A stretch of 64,000 bases of DNA from G963422275 sp963422275 (lineage in GTDB: Bacteria > Pseudomonadota > Alphaproteobacteria > Rhodobacterales > Rhodobacteraceae), in the NCBI GenBank assembly GCA_963422275.1, contig OY729418.1, positions 186,001 to 250,000 of the forward strand, given 5' to 3'. Positions 18,121 to 27,515 of this stretch are shown here, piece after piece; position 1 is the stretch's first letter; every line of letters begins with the position of its first letter. The translations under genes were made by a program, and so were the position numbers. The notes under the pieces were generated by a model that saw only the letters and a list, made by a program, of their open reading frames with translations, made no database searches and was not told where the DNA came from.

Positions 18121-19722
18121 TCAATGCCTGAAGTGTCTAATGCCAGCGAACACCATCGCAACGCCCAGCTTGTCCGCGGCCTCGATTACTTCGGCATCGT
18201 TGCGCGACCCTCCTGGCTGTATCACCGCCGTCGCTCCGGCCCGCGCCGCCTCCTCAAGTCCGTCCGCGAACGGAAAGAAAGCGTCGGAAGCCGCTGCCAA
18301 GGGAGCGCTTCGGAAATCTGGAGATTGCGCTTCGGCTGTCCGGGCCATCTTGAAATGTGCGACATGCGCCGCGTCCACCCGGCTCGATTGCCCTGCCCCG
18401 ATCCCGACGGTTGCGCAGTTCCTTGCGTAAACAACGGCATTGGACTTCGTATGTTTCGCAACTTTCCAAGCGAACGCCATGTCTGCAATCTCTTTCTGCT
18501 CAGGAGGTCGCTTCGTAACTACCCGGAGTTGTCTCACATCGACCTGCCCCACATCTCGATCCTGAATCAGCATTCCGCCCCTTACCTGCCTGAACGACAG
18601 TCCCGAACTCGTCGAACTTGGCAACTCGCACGCGAACAGGCGAACGCCCGGCTTCGCTGCCATGATTTCAGTCACACCTTTTTCCACTCCCGGCGCAACA
18701 GCTGCTTCGATGAAGGTCTCCGTCAAAGCTTCTGCAGCGGCCGCTTCCAAACAGCGGTTGAAAGCCACGATTCCACCAAACGCAGACAGGGGATCGCAGG
18801 CAAGTGCGCGGCGATACGCATCCAGTTGCGAATCACCTAGAGCAACGCCGCAGGGGTTGCCATGTTTCACGATCACGCAGGCAAAACCGCTCGGAGGAGC
18901 AAACTCGGCGGCAAGATCCATAGCCGCGTCAGCGTCGGCTATGTTGTTGAGGCCAGGTTCTGGCCCTTGCATCTGGCAGGCGCCGACCATCGCAACCGCC
19001 GGACCTGCCTCTGAATAGAGCGAGGCACCTTGGTGGGGGTTCTCGCCGTAGCGCAGAGCCTTCCTGAATTGAACCGCCAGTGTTCGATGCATCGGACTCG
19101 CCTGGCCGGCGATCTTCGCCATCCAGCTTGAAATGGCTGCGTCGTATGCGGCCGTGCGTCCAAACGCTGCCGTCGCCAAGTCTTTCCGAAACTCGAGCGT
19201 AGTCCTTCCGTCGTTGCGTGTCAATTCGTCGACCAGTGGCTGATAGTCTTCAGGATCCGAAACCGCGCAAACGAAAGAATGATTTTTCGCCGCGGCGCGA
19301 ATCATCGCCGGGCCGCCAATGTCGATGTTCTCGATCGTTGTGCCAAGATCGCCACATCGAGATACCTCCTCGAACGGGTAGAGGTTCGCTATCAAGAGAT
19401 CGATACTGGGAATTGAGTTGGCGGCGAGATCGGCATTGTGCACCTCATTCGCCCGGTCTGCGAGCAGGCCACCATGAATTCGGGGATGGAGGGTCTTGAC
19501 GCGCCCACCCAGGATTTCGGGAAATCCGGTTGCGTCGGACACTTCATCGACGGGCATTCCGAATCTTCTGATGGACGCCGCCGTTCCGCCCGAAGCGATG
19601 ATACGGACGCCGGTCTCGTGGAGATACGCCACCATCTGCTCCAAGTGCCACTTGTCGAAAACGGACACGAGCGCGCATCTGATCCTGACAAGGTCGGGGC
19701 TCCGGTTCCGCGCTTCATCCAT
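18121..19722 (-). CDS. purH: Bifunctional AICAR formyltransferase/IMP cyclohydrolase
   Basis: A 533-residue enzyme for the last two steps of de novo purine synthesis. The N-terminal cyclohydrolase (MGS-like) domain includes ASGGTAASIRRFG, GGRVKTLHPRIHGG and IDIGGPAMIRAAAKN. The C-terminal transformylase domain includes RYGENPHQGA, VIVKHGNPCGVA, FGGIVAFN, SNAVVYA and AKLGVAMVF-type motifs. I chose the Met at 19722 (MDEARNRS) because it fits the family length; the open frame extends 27 residues upstream without similarity. The gene order rsmB, heparinase-like, purH, lspA is conserved in Rhodobacterales-type genomes. Confidence 0.97.
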   Translation of the reverse strand: MDEARNRSPDLVRIRCALVSVFDKWHLEQMVAYLHETGVRIIASGGTAASIRRFGMPVDEVSDATGFPEILGGRVKTLHPRIHGGLLADRANEVHNADLAANSIPSIDLLIANLYPFEEVSRCGDLGTTIENIDIGGPAMIRAAAKNHSFVCAVSDPEDYQPLVDELTRNDGRTTLEFRKDLATAAFGRTAAYDAAISSWMAKIAGQASPMHRTLAVQFRKALRYGENPHQGASLYSEAGPAVAMVGACQMQGPEPGLNNIADADAAMDLAAEFAPPSGFACVIVKHGNPCGVALGDSQLDAYRRALACDPLSAFGGIVAFNRCLEAAAAEALTETFIEAAVAPGVEKGVTEIMAAKPGVRLFACELPSSTSSGLSFRQVRGGMLIQDRDVGQVDVRQLRVVTKRPPEQKEIADMAFAWKVAKHTKSNAVVYARNCATVGIGAGQSSRVDAAHVAHFKMARTAEAQSPDFRSAPLAAASDAFFPFADGLEEAARAGATAVIQPGGSRNDAEVIEAADKLGVAMVFAGIRHFRH

Positions 19723-19965
19723 ATATCGGCTCCGATGCCCACCTGCCTGATCTGCGTGGCCAATCAGTCTCTCCTGCCAGCAGTCTGACCCTAAAGATCG
19801 CACTGAATCGTGTTTTCAAATTGATTCCAAGCACCGTCAACATGCCACCACATCCCGACTTGCCCAAGCTCAATTGGGCGAATTCGAGCTTGCGCGGAAA
19901 AAATGGCCATTGTGCCACGCCAAGCATGTCAAGACGAAATGTGGAGTGCCGACCGGAACACATTG

Positions 19966-21690
19966 CTATCCGGAGTGTTCAAATACCCAGTGCACTTGCG
20001 CCGAACCACCGACCACACGTGAGCGAAGCACGATCTGCGGAGTGTGGTATGCAACGCGAGCAGTCTTGTCGAAATAGGCACTTTCTTCCAATTCCAGAAA
20101 AGCATCCCCTTCGAACTCAAACGTCCAGACTTCTCCACTCGACAGGACAAGTGCCGCATACTGTCCGTTCTCGTCGAGTTCGACTTCCGTAGTTGGATAG
20201 AGGTGAAATCTGATCGCAAACGGTATGCCACCAGTCAGCGATCTTGCGGCCCGCTCGTAGACAACCCTGTGTCCGCTAGATCTCGCCCAAAGCGTGTCTT
20301 CGCCCCAGAGGCTTAGGCCGTCCATTCCCAAATCCAACCGTCGAAGATGCGTCAGCCCATAGAGCGCGACGTATCCATCATGCTCCGCTGCGAATGTATT
20401 GCCAGTTGTGTCCGGCCACTGCACTACGCGCGTTCCCTTTGGGGAATAAACGACGATTTCGTCGCCTGTGCGCTGCCCAAAACGAGGAATGGCAAAGCGC
20501 GACGACGACGAATCGTTCACTTCAACGGCACTATGTGCCCTGGTTTCGCGGGATTCCCAAGCGAATTTCGGCGCGATTCCTTTTCCCGAACCGCAGTTCA
20601 CGACAATCGGGCTTTCCCCCGCCACCATCTCAAAAGCCAACGTGCTCGCATGCGAGTTCCTGGATGCCCACCCCGAAAGCGACGGGGCAGCGTCCACGAT
20701 GACACTTGTTCGCTCGCTCGAGAGCCGAGCGAATCCCATCGCCATTCTCTTGCAATACGAACTGTGCTCGCCTGCCTCCGCAATTGCCTGCACAACGTAA
20801 TCCATCGGAACCGTGTGGCCGCCATGGAAACGCGGAGGCACTCCGTTGAAGTGGCAAAGGCTTCTGAGAACCAGCCCGACCCGCTCCACCGCCGCGACAT
20901 GTTCGGGCCGGGGTTTGATACCCGCGTCCAAGAGCGCGAAACGCGCCCACCTGAGAAACGTTGCCAAATGTAGAAGCTCTTCGGGATTGCGAGAGACAAT
21001 GGATCCGTCTTCATCAACGAGCCCCATGCATTCGTCGGCAATGCTGTCGGCGGCTCCGATTATCCGATCGTTTCCCAAATCGAGAGAGATATGAGCGTAG
21101 AGCAAGCCGGTGAGCGCTTCAATTCTTGCGATGCCAGAGCACTTCGACTGCCAGCGAGGCTCAAGAAACTCGGCGTGATGCGCGATCGACCTCGAAAACG
21201 TCTCCCTTTCGGAATCGCATCGCATCGCCAGAACGACATATGCGTTGTGAACCAAGCAGATCAGCCTTCGGGCGGACACCTCCGGGGTCCAGCCGGGCCC
21301 CTGTCCCGACCCAAACACATCGATCCAACCAAAGACCCAGTTTCTCGCGAGCGAGACCGCGTCCGCGTCTCGGAATGCAGCCAGATCATCGAGCCAAGTG
21401 AAACCATGCAACCAAGCGACTTGTTCGGGATCGATGATCCTCGTCTTCCAGATACGGTCTCCAGAAACTTGCAGGGACAGGCCGGGAACCGGCATTTCTC
21501 CCGAAACGAGGAGACGCCCGTTCTCGACTGAACCAACAGATCGGGGCTTGATCCGGACCTGGAACGTCGGGCAGTTTTCGGAGAAGGCGGTGCGCTTGGC
21601 AAACAAACGGTCCAGCCACCCAAGCTGGTTGCGGGTTGGCAAGGATCCTTGACCTGAAAGTTGCGCTATTGGCATCACGCACGCCGCCAT
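19966..21690 (-). CDS. Heparinase II/III family protein
   Basis: A 574-residue protein with the two-part layout of the family: an N-terminal helical (alpha/alpha toroid) domain (WLDDLAAF, ARRLICLVHNAYVVL, EALTGLLYAHISLD, FLRWARFALLDAG) and a C-terminal beta-sandwich (VVNCGSGKG, HSAVEVND, EHDGYVALYGLTHLRRL, PFAIRFHLYPTTEVEL). Heparinase-type enzymes cleave acidic polysaccharides by beta-elimination. In this conserved rsmB-purH neighbourhood the protein is widespread and its substrate is not established. No clear signal peptide, so it is probably cytoplasmic. Confidence 0.92.
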   Translation of the reverse strand: MAACVMPIAQLSGQGSLPTRNQLGWLDRLFAKRTAFSENCPTFQVRIKPRSVGSVENGRLLVSGEMPVPGLSLQVSGDRIWKTRIIDPEQVAWLHGFTWLDDLAAFRDADAVSLARNWVFGWIDVFGSGQGPGWTPEVSARRLICLVHNAYVVLAMRCDSERETFSRSIAHHAEFLEPRWQSKCSGIARIEALTGLLYAHISLDLGNDRIIGAADSIADECMGLVDEDGSIVSRNPEELLHLATFLRWARFALLDAGIKPRPEHVAAVERVGLVLRSLCHFNGVPPRFHGGHTVPMDYVVQAIAEAGEHSSYCKRMAMGFARLSSERTSVIVDAAPSLSGWASRNSHASTLAFEMVAGESPIVVNCGSGKGIAPKFAWESRETRAHSAVEVNDSSSSRFAIPRFGQRTGDEIVVYSPKGTRVVQWPDTTGNTFAAEHDGYVALYGLTHLRRLDLGMDGLSLWGEDTLWARSSGHRVVYERAARSLTGGIPFAIRFHLYPTTEVELDENGQYAALVLSSGEVWTFEFEGDAFLELEESAYFDKTARVAYHTPQIVLRSRVVGGSAQVHWVFEHSG

Positions 21691-21737
21691 CCGCTAAATC
21701 TCCACGGGCCAATGTATAGGATCAATCGGCGCTGCTG

Positions 21738-23042
21738 TCACTCTTTCTCCAGCACAGCAACGTAGAATCCGTCCATCCCCCCTAGCTTGGGCCAGAAATC
21801 CGGACGAAGCCTGAAACCTCCCTCTTTCGTTTTCCAGTCCGGTTCAATGCCTTCCGCGAAAGCCTCGGCACCACTGGCACGCAAGCCCGCTTGTCCAGCG
21901 AACTGCGCAACCATGTTCTCGCCTTCGTCCGGGAAAAGCGAGCATACGCAATACAGCACCTTGCCTTTGGGGCGAACCAGCGACGCGGCCTTTTCGAGAG
22001 ATGCCCTTTGCAGCGAAACGAGCGCAGCAAGCGATTTTGCAGGTGTAGCCAGCGTGTGCGGAAGATCAGGGTTTCTCCGTATCGTACCCGTGGCGGTGCA
22101 TGGTGCATCGACTATAACGACATCGAACAGCCTTCGAGACCGAAATTCCAATGCGTCGGCGCAAGCGGCAACGCAGTCGATCCCGATTCTCTCGAAATTG
22201 TGTTCAAGAAGTTGGAGTCGGGAGCTTGACCGGTCAATCGCTGTGACTTGCGCACCGGCAGCGGCACACTGCATGGACTTGCCGCCAGGAGCGGCGAAGA
22301 GATCAAGCACCTCCTTTCCTTCAAGGTTACCGAGCAGTCTTACTGGCACAGCGGCCGAAGCGTCCTGAACCCACCACGTTCCGCTTTCGAATTCCGGAAG
22401 CGCGGAAACCTGCGGCCGGACCTTCATTCGAAGGCTTCCTGTTGGAAGCACAGTCGCGGCGAACGCTGTCGCGAGGCGGAGCGAGTCTGGCTGATGTCGC
22501 AGCGTGATGTCGAGTGGTGGCGCACGTTCGTGGACCGATTCGATTTCGCGCAGTGCCTTGGAGCCAAATGCCGCCTCGACCTTTCTTGCAATCCACGTAG
22601 GCAACTTTTTCGGACCAACAGCCTTCCACGCTTCGCCACCCCCTTCAACGCCTCTGCGGAGGACTGCGTTAATGAACCCGCAAAGCTTTCTGGACGAACC
22701 ACGCGACTTCGCGATCTCAACCGCCTGGTCCACGACCGCGTAGGGGGCCGCGTGACCCGCAAAGATCTCCGTCACCGCAAGTCGCAGGATATTCAGTGTG
22801 GTCAAGTCAGCTTGCCGCGGAATCAATTCGCGGAGCACCGCATCGGCCCTGTTTAAATTGCGAAGCACGCTTTCAGCGAGTCGTTTGGCACGAGCTTCAT
22901 CCGCTTCGCTGATTTCGCGAGCACCCGGCGCGTGCTCGCGCAGTCGCCTGCGGTGAATCAAGACATTCTGCAAATGCTGAAGTGCGACTTTCCGGCTTGG
23001 AAGGCCCGCCACATCATGACTCAGTTTCAAGAGGTATTCCAA
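21738..23042 (-). CDS. rsmB: 16S rRNA m5C967 methyltransferase RsmB
   Basis: A 434-residue AdoMet-dependent methyltransferase. The N-terminal NusB-like helical domain (residues 1-150, with GSSRKLCGFINAVLRR) is followed by the RNA methyltransferase domain: FAAPGGKSMQ (AdoMet motif I), DAPCTATGTIRRNPD (catalytic Cys loop) and CVCSLFPDEGENMV (second Cys). This pair of cysteines is typical of Fmu/Sun enzymes. The start at 23042 gives MEYLLKLSHDVAG; Met1 is not strongly supported and a later start is possible. It is upstream of the heparinase-like gene and probably cotranscribed with it. Confidence 0.95.
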   Translation of the reverse strand: MEYLLKLSHDVAGLPSRKVALQHLQNVLIHRRRLREHAPGAREISEADEARAKRLAESVLRNLNRADAVLRELIPRQADLTTLNILRLAVTEIFAGHAAPYAVVDQAVEIAKSRGSSRKLCGFINAVLRRGVEGGGEAWKAVGPKKLPTWIARKVEAAFGSKALREIESVHERAPPLDITLRHQPDSLRLATAFAATVLPTGSLRMKVRPQVSALPEFESGTWWVQDASAAVPVRLLGNLEGKEVLDLFAAPGGKSMQCAAAGAQVTAIDRSSSRLQLLEHNFERIGIDCVAACADALEFRSRRLFDVVIVDAPCTATGTIRRNPDLPHTLATPAKSLAALVSLQRASLEKAASLVRPKGKVLYCVCSLFPDEGENMVAQFAGQAGLRASGAEAFAEGIEPDWKTKEGGFRLRPDFWPKLGGMDGFYVAVLEKE

Positions 23043-23928
23043 TCATGTTTCGGCTGCCGTGATATCACAGCGAAAATGCACGACAGGAGCAAGAGTGTTG
23101 TCAGGCCAGTTTCGCACGGTAGCAGGACTGCCGCATGATACCTGTCTGTCGTTGGTGCCAAGATGCAGACGAACAGCACAAAGTGGTTCAACCAAGCCGC
23201 TGGTCCAAAATCCCGGTTTCACGCAAGGAGCATTCGCACAAGTCTTTTTATCGGATGTCCCCGATGCTTGACCGGGTTGTACGTGCAGTCCCCGAGTTCT
23301 GTTGCAGTGTCGGCCGAGATTGCCGGGGAAGCTTGCTGAAACTGAAATGGCGAGTGCCAAGCGGAAAGAGTGGAGCGGAGCCTTTGGTCCAAGCCGCTCA
23401 AATTGGCAGGATGAGCGCCATGCCAATCCCGCACAGGCTCCGAAAACCGAAGGTTCATTGCCACCGAATGCCTCGAAAGCTGCCGCAAATGGTTCCATTT
23501 CGTCGAACTCGGTGACCTTATCGTCGCCGCGAGCCTGTCTCTGGCAGCCACAGTCCGGACGATCCGAAGGTATGTTTCAAGTTAATGGGGTCCTTCGCAC
23601 GGGTGTTTGCGATCAACAATCGGAAATCTTGGCGCGCGAATGCAGGTTGCGCTCCTGAGGCAATCGACGACTTGGCCCGACTGATCAGGCAGGCCAATTT
23701 GAATCCGGCAAGCTCTCTGGAGATGATTGGGGCTGGCCGCACTGTTGTGATGGAGTGGAGAGAATATAGACATCTTGCATCCAAAGCCGTATATGATCAG
23801 TGTCTCGTTTGCGGATAGCGAGAAGGTGGTCAATGCAACACCTTGAAATTTGAGTCGCGTCGAACAGTTCAGCTTAACCTTCCCGATCAAGGGTCGCCAC
23901 CCCGACTCCAAAATGGAACCGCCAAGAT
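23043..23928. other. Degenerate spacer with an IS1595 fossil
   Basis: About 0.9 kb between rsmB and the DUF1674 gene. The only recognisable piece is at about 23440-23540 on the plus strand, where one frame reads ATECLESCRKWFHFVELG, matching the transposase C-terminus of the IS1595-type fossils at 41.4 and 59.2 kb. The rest shows no supported gene. Confidence 0.5.
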
Positions 23929-24120
23929 ATGCCGCATAATCATCTGGAAGAACCAGCGAGGCGAGATGATTCAGAGCCGGCAATACGGGCGCTTGCCGAG
24001 GCTGATGAGCGTCGAAGAGTTCTGCCGAAACCGCTGCCGCGAGAGATCGGCGGAAGGGTCGGTCCAGAGCCCACCAGGTATGGTGATTGGGAAAAGGACG
24101 GCATTGTGTCAGATTTCTGA
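23929..24120 (+). CDS. DUF1674 small protein (SdhAF4-like)
   Basis: A 63-residue protein ending in GRVGPEPTRYGDWEKDGIVSDF, cut here as GPEPTRYGDWEKDGIVSDF, the hallmark C-terminus of DUF1674. Members are related to succinate dehydrogenase assembly factor 4, which binds flavinylated SdhA. The N-terminal 40 residues are charged and poorly conserved, as usual. The gene lies near rsmB in many alphaproteobacteria, which supports the call. It is intact, although the surrounding 1-kb flanks are degenerate. No obvious strong ribosome binding site. Confidence 0.8.
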   Translation: MPHNHLEEPARRDDSEPAIRALAEADERRRVLPKPLPREIGGRVGPEPTRYGDWEKDGIVSDF

Positions 24121-25312
24121 CCCTCGCGATCATTTGCAATGCAGGTGGTCCAGCTTGAGCCGCCACCGCAGCTTGATCGCCGAAAAGCATGCAATTCATC
24201 GGAATTGCGATTGTACTCTTTGTGACCCCACATCGTGCATATGAAAAATGTCGCTTCTCAATGAGAAGGCAATCGCGCTACAAGTCCAGCACGATCATCT
24301 CCGGTTGATCACCGGACTCCCGCAGCATCGCACCATCCCGCCATCGCAGCCTAGGGACTGACTGACGATGGCAAGTCTCTACTTCGAATACATCACATTG
24401 CCGCCTGATTTGCCCAAGCATTAAGCCTGAGCTTCATGAGCATGTTCGCATCATCGAGATTCTGCGCGGCATCCTTGAGATGATTCTGGTTGGGGTGCTG
24501 ATGGTTGTCTTTCCGGGATCGATCTGCTCCGGGCTAGCAACTCCATCGAGGTTGCGGCGGTCGGCACCGGGCCAGGGTGCCCGGTAATCCGCCCACCAAC
24601 GCCATGAGTGCATCCGGCTACAGTCCCCGCTCCAATGCGGTCCGCATCACCATTGCCCGGACAGGTTCTTGGGAGCCTGTCCGAGCAAACCATCGTAGAA
24701 TACTCAAACCCGCCGCTGTGCCAAGTGGGATTCATAGCAAGAGGGGTTTGACGACGTTTGTCAAGTAGCATGTCCTTCAAACTCCAAGGACTCATGTGCG
24801 GCAACCGCAAATTACCGTTTGCCGCAACTGGCAGACGCATATTCGGATTGCACGGCGGCGCACTTGACCGAAGATCCCTTCGAGGCGATCTCAGCTGGGC
24901 CTCAGGCTGGTATGCATTGGATGTCGTGGATGCACGCTTTGACGCCCAGCCCCATCGGCTTGGGAAACTTGTTGAGGACTTTTGCCGTCTTGTGAACCCG
25001 GGCCGTTAATTCCTCGTCATCGGATAGGCGAAGCGAGAGCACCAAGTGCCTCGCCCAATACGTCGCCCTGAGAGGTCGGTCCGTACGGGATGGTGGGAGC
25101 GTCAGGGCCAAGACTGTGACCACGGGGATAAATCTGAGGAGAGCTAGCGGCGGCAAAAAACACGAAAGAGAGAGGGACCAAAAATGCAGACGCACAAATG
25201 CGAGAAAGACCGGAATGCGAACCGTGCTAAAGCGGCTGCAACACGGTTTCTAAAACCGGCATCTTACCGGAACATCTAACGATGAGACTCTCGACAATAT
25301 AGCACCATCTTC
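24121..25312. other. 1.2 kb without a supported gene
   Basis: Open frames here are short and in mixed frames with no family resemblance. A plus-strand stretch at about 24770-25008 is open for 80 codons but has no recognisable motif. It may be decayed coding DNA. I see no terminal repeats or tRNA-like structure. Confidence 0.4.
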
Positions 25313-25804
25313 CTATCGAAAAGCTTCATCTATAGCCATTCTATCTTGCAGGAGAGGCAAGAGTAGCGACCGAAGTTCACGTGCATACGCTTTACCTCTT
25401 TGGGGCTCTGCTGCATATATGCTGGCGTGGCCCCGATTTTCATCATGCGCTGTGTCGATTACCACGAATGCCTTTTGGTCGTCCAAGCGAAGCTGGCGCA
25501 CTGACCAAGCGTTCAGTTTCGCCACACCCTCGGATATCCAAGGCTCGCCCTTTCTCGGTCTGGAGAGGCGAACTTCCATCGAATCCCGTACAAACCCCAC
25601 AGAAACATACTTTATGCGGTGGACCGAATATCCTCTTGACAGAAGGTCATACAACGATATCGCGGACGGCATCAGTTTCCCATCCTTGACATGCTCTGGA
25701 TTGAACATCTCGCGAAGCAGGAATTCATCATCCTCAACAACACCGGGCGAAATGTTCGGCGCGGCGCTGTTGCTCTCATCGAGATGGAGAGGGGAAGTCG
25801 GCAA
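25313..25804 (-). CDS. Unknown protein, third gene of TIGR04255-type cassette
   Basis: A 163-residue soluble protein that I do not recognise. The N-terminal part is acidic; a central segment reads GYSVHRIKYVSVGFVRDSMEVRLS and a C-terminal helical part reads KAYARELRSLLLPLLQDRMAIDEAF. No signal peptide, membrane segment or clear catalytic motif. It overlaps the preceding gene by 29 bases, so expression is coupled. Base composition and codon use here are less G+C-rich than in the core genes, which fits an acquired cassette. Function unknown. Confidence 0.65.
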   Translation of the reverse strand: MPTSPLHLDESNSAAPNISPGVVEDDEFLLREMFNPEHVKDGKLMPSAISLYDLLSRGYSVHRIKYVSVGFVRDSMEVRLSRPRKGEPWISEGVAKLNAWSVRQLRLDDQKAFVVIDTAHDENRGHASIYAAEPQRGKAYARELRSLLLPLLQDRMAIDEAFR

Positions 25805-26375
25805 CGTTGGACCCAGCCGCGAGCAGTGCTACGATTTCGCAGGGCAGTCCCTCTGATGCTTGAACGTTTTCACCGTGGAACCTGCGTCCTTCTCTGTCGC
25901 GCGCAAAGTAGGAGAAGGAACGTGTTCCATAAAACCCAAGATCGACGTAAGCGTCGGCGGTCGCCCATAGGAAATTGATCTCTCCATCGTCTGCCAAGCT
26001 GATTTCGGGCTTGGGGGTCGATGCCAAGGGCAAGCAACGAATGAACAAGTCTGCGTCCTCAAAGGCCTTGGCATCGGGCCAAACCGCACCGGGCCAGCGT
26101 TCATCCTTGGGGACCTGCCGTAGCTTCGCCAATTGCACGAGCAGCCCATGTGTTGGCGAAGGCTCCAGTCGTGAAAGGGGCATATTTTCGGATAGTGTCC
26201 ACTGGCTGGTTTTACCAATCATTCCGCCGCCTAGTGGTTCCGTCGCTTCGACCAACGTGTGCACCATTCTAAGCGGCTTGAAATTCAATGCTAGGTCGGC
26301 ATCTGCAGTAAACGCCAAAGGTGCGCCCATAGAAGTTGGATAATCCACGGCTGTGGATGTGAAATGAGACATCAT
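25776..26375 (-). CDS. Unknown protein, second gene of TIGR04255-type cassette
   Basis: A 199-residue soluble protein without a motif that I recognise. A segment LSLADDGEINFLWATADAYV-like (residues about 120-145, EISLADDGEINFLWATADAY) followed by DLGFYGTRSFSYFARD recalls small beta-rich proteins that often sit beside TIGR04255 genes, but I do not name a family. Its start overlaps the stop of the upstream gene by four bases (ATGA), and its end overlaps the following gene by 29 bases. The three genes form one tight operon. Confidence 0.65.
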   Translation of the reverse strand: MMSHFTSTAVDYPTSMGAPLAFTADADLALNFKPLRMVHTLVEATEPLGGGMIGKTSQWTLSENMPLSRLEPSPTHGLLVQLAKLRQVPKDERWPGAVWPDAKAFEDADLFIRCLPLASTPKPEISLADDGEINFLWATADAYVDLGFYGTRSFSYFARDREGRRFHGENVQASEGLPCEIVALLAAGSNVADFPSPSR

Positions 26376-27190
26376 GCTTGAAGTCCTATCTGTTTCGCCA
26401 TTTCTGGCAACAGCATGTCCCGGAGGACTTCACCGTTCCGGTCATGGAGCAGATTCAAGATTTTCTCAAAGCCAGCCTTTTCTCCAGAAGGCGGTCGGAA
26501 AATTGACTCAGCCGTCTGCCGCGGCAGACCTAACTGGCAGATAGCATTGTGGTCAATGGTTACGGTCGAAACTCGGTCAACATGTGCACTGCCAATGTTT
26601 AGCTGATTAAGGATGTGGTTTTCGGGGTCCAGTATCTCGAGCCAACCGGAATGGCAGTGCCATAACGGCCCAACTCTGAAACAGTTCGAAGTCATGTAAG
26701 CACTTGTTCCCTGCAACAGCAACTCCGCGCGCGCCTCATCGTGCGGTCCATCAAAAGTATATCGGTCGATATATCTCAAGCTGAACGCCATGACCGGGGT
26801 TGTTGCCAACTTTAAGCAGGGCAATACCGTATTGATGTATTTCTGACTATCTTCCAGAGTTGCTCGCCAGTTTTTATACTCTAGGAAATTCACCGTAAGC
26901 GCATCCTCCGAGAGCCGCAGAACGCAAGCCGGTCTAGCATTCGCTTTCACTCTCGATAGTTCGAAACCGACAAGACGAGACGGTACGAATTGCGGCGGGA
27001 GGTTTCCTTGATCAATCTTGATTCCTTGTTTTCGAGTTTCGTTCGAATGCGGAAATACATTTCTTAACTCGGACCTAGCTCTGTCTAGTGCCTGTCTCAC
27101 CGTTTCCGAAGATACCTCCCCTTGGAAATGGATCCCAACCACGGCTTCCTGAATTGAATGTGTACTGGCATATGGCAGATAACAGCTCAT
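26372..27190 (-). CDS. TIGR04255 family protein
   Basis: A 272-residue protein resembling the sporadically distributed TIGR04255 family. The typical features are the N-terminal PYASTHSIQEAVVGIHF, a central FLEYKNWRATLEDSQKYINT and VMAFSLRYIDRYTF. I chose the start at 27190 because AGGAGA lies six bases upstream; an earlier in-frame Met would lie inside this leader. It is the first gene of a three-gene operon. Family members are patchily distributed and often lie in accessory islands, and no function is established that I know of. A link with phage defence or a toxin-like role is inference. Confidence 0.7.
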   Translation of the reverse strand: MSCYLPYASTHSIQEAVVGIHFQGEVSSETVRQALDRARSELRNVFPHSNETRKQGIKIDQGNLPPQFVPSRLVGFELSRVKANARPACVLRLSEDALTVNFLEYKNWRATLEDSQKYINTVLPCLKLATTPVMAFSLRYIDRYTFDGPHDEARAELLLQGTSAYMTSNCFRVGPLWHCHSGWLEILDPENHILNQLNIGSAHVDRVSTVTIDHNAICQLGLPRQTAESIFRPPSGEKAGFEKILNLLHDRNGEVLRDMLLPEMAKQIGLQA

Positions 27191-27515
27191 TAAATTCTCC
27201 TCAGGACATTGCTGGAAAATCAAAAGGAGATCGCACGAACTTTACGCACCTTCCGAGCCCTTGTCCTAATAGCCGTTGACATAATGGCTTGAATGCGCTG
27301 ACGCAACTCTCGAGAGACCCTTGCCAAGTATCAGCTTGTCTTCGTTCGGAGGCCATTAAGGTTATTTAAGATCGGTGCGATCACTTAGTCATAATGTAGC
27401 CATAACGCTACTGCGTCCAGCCAACAGCGAAATAGTGCCTTATGCGCGACATCGGCGTCCGCCGCTTGGACATGTGCTTCCATAGAGGCCTAGGGAACCT
27501 CTGAATATAGCCCGG

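Noticed and set aside
19855..19885. Terminator-like hairpin between purH and the heparinase-like gene
   Set aside because: The GCCCAA/TTGGGC stem is short and there is no T run on the transcribed strand.
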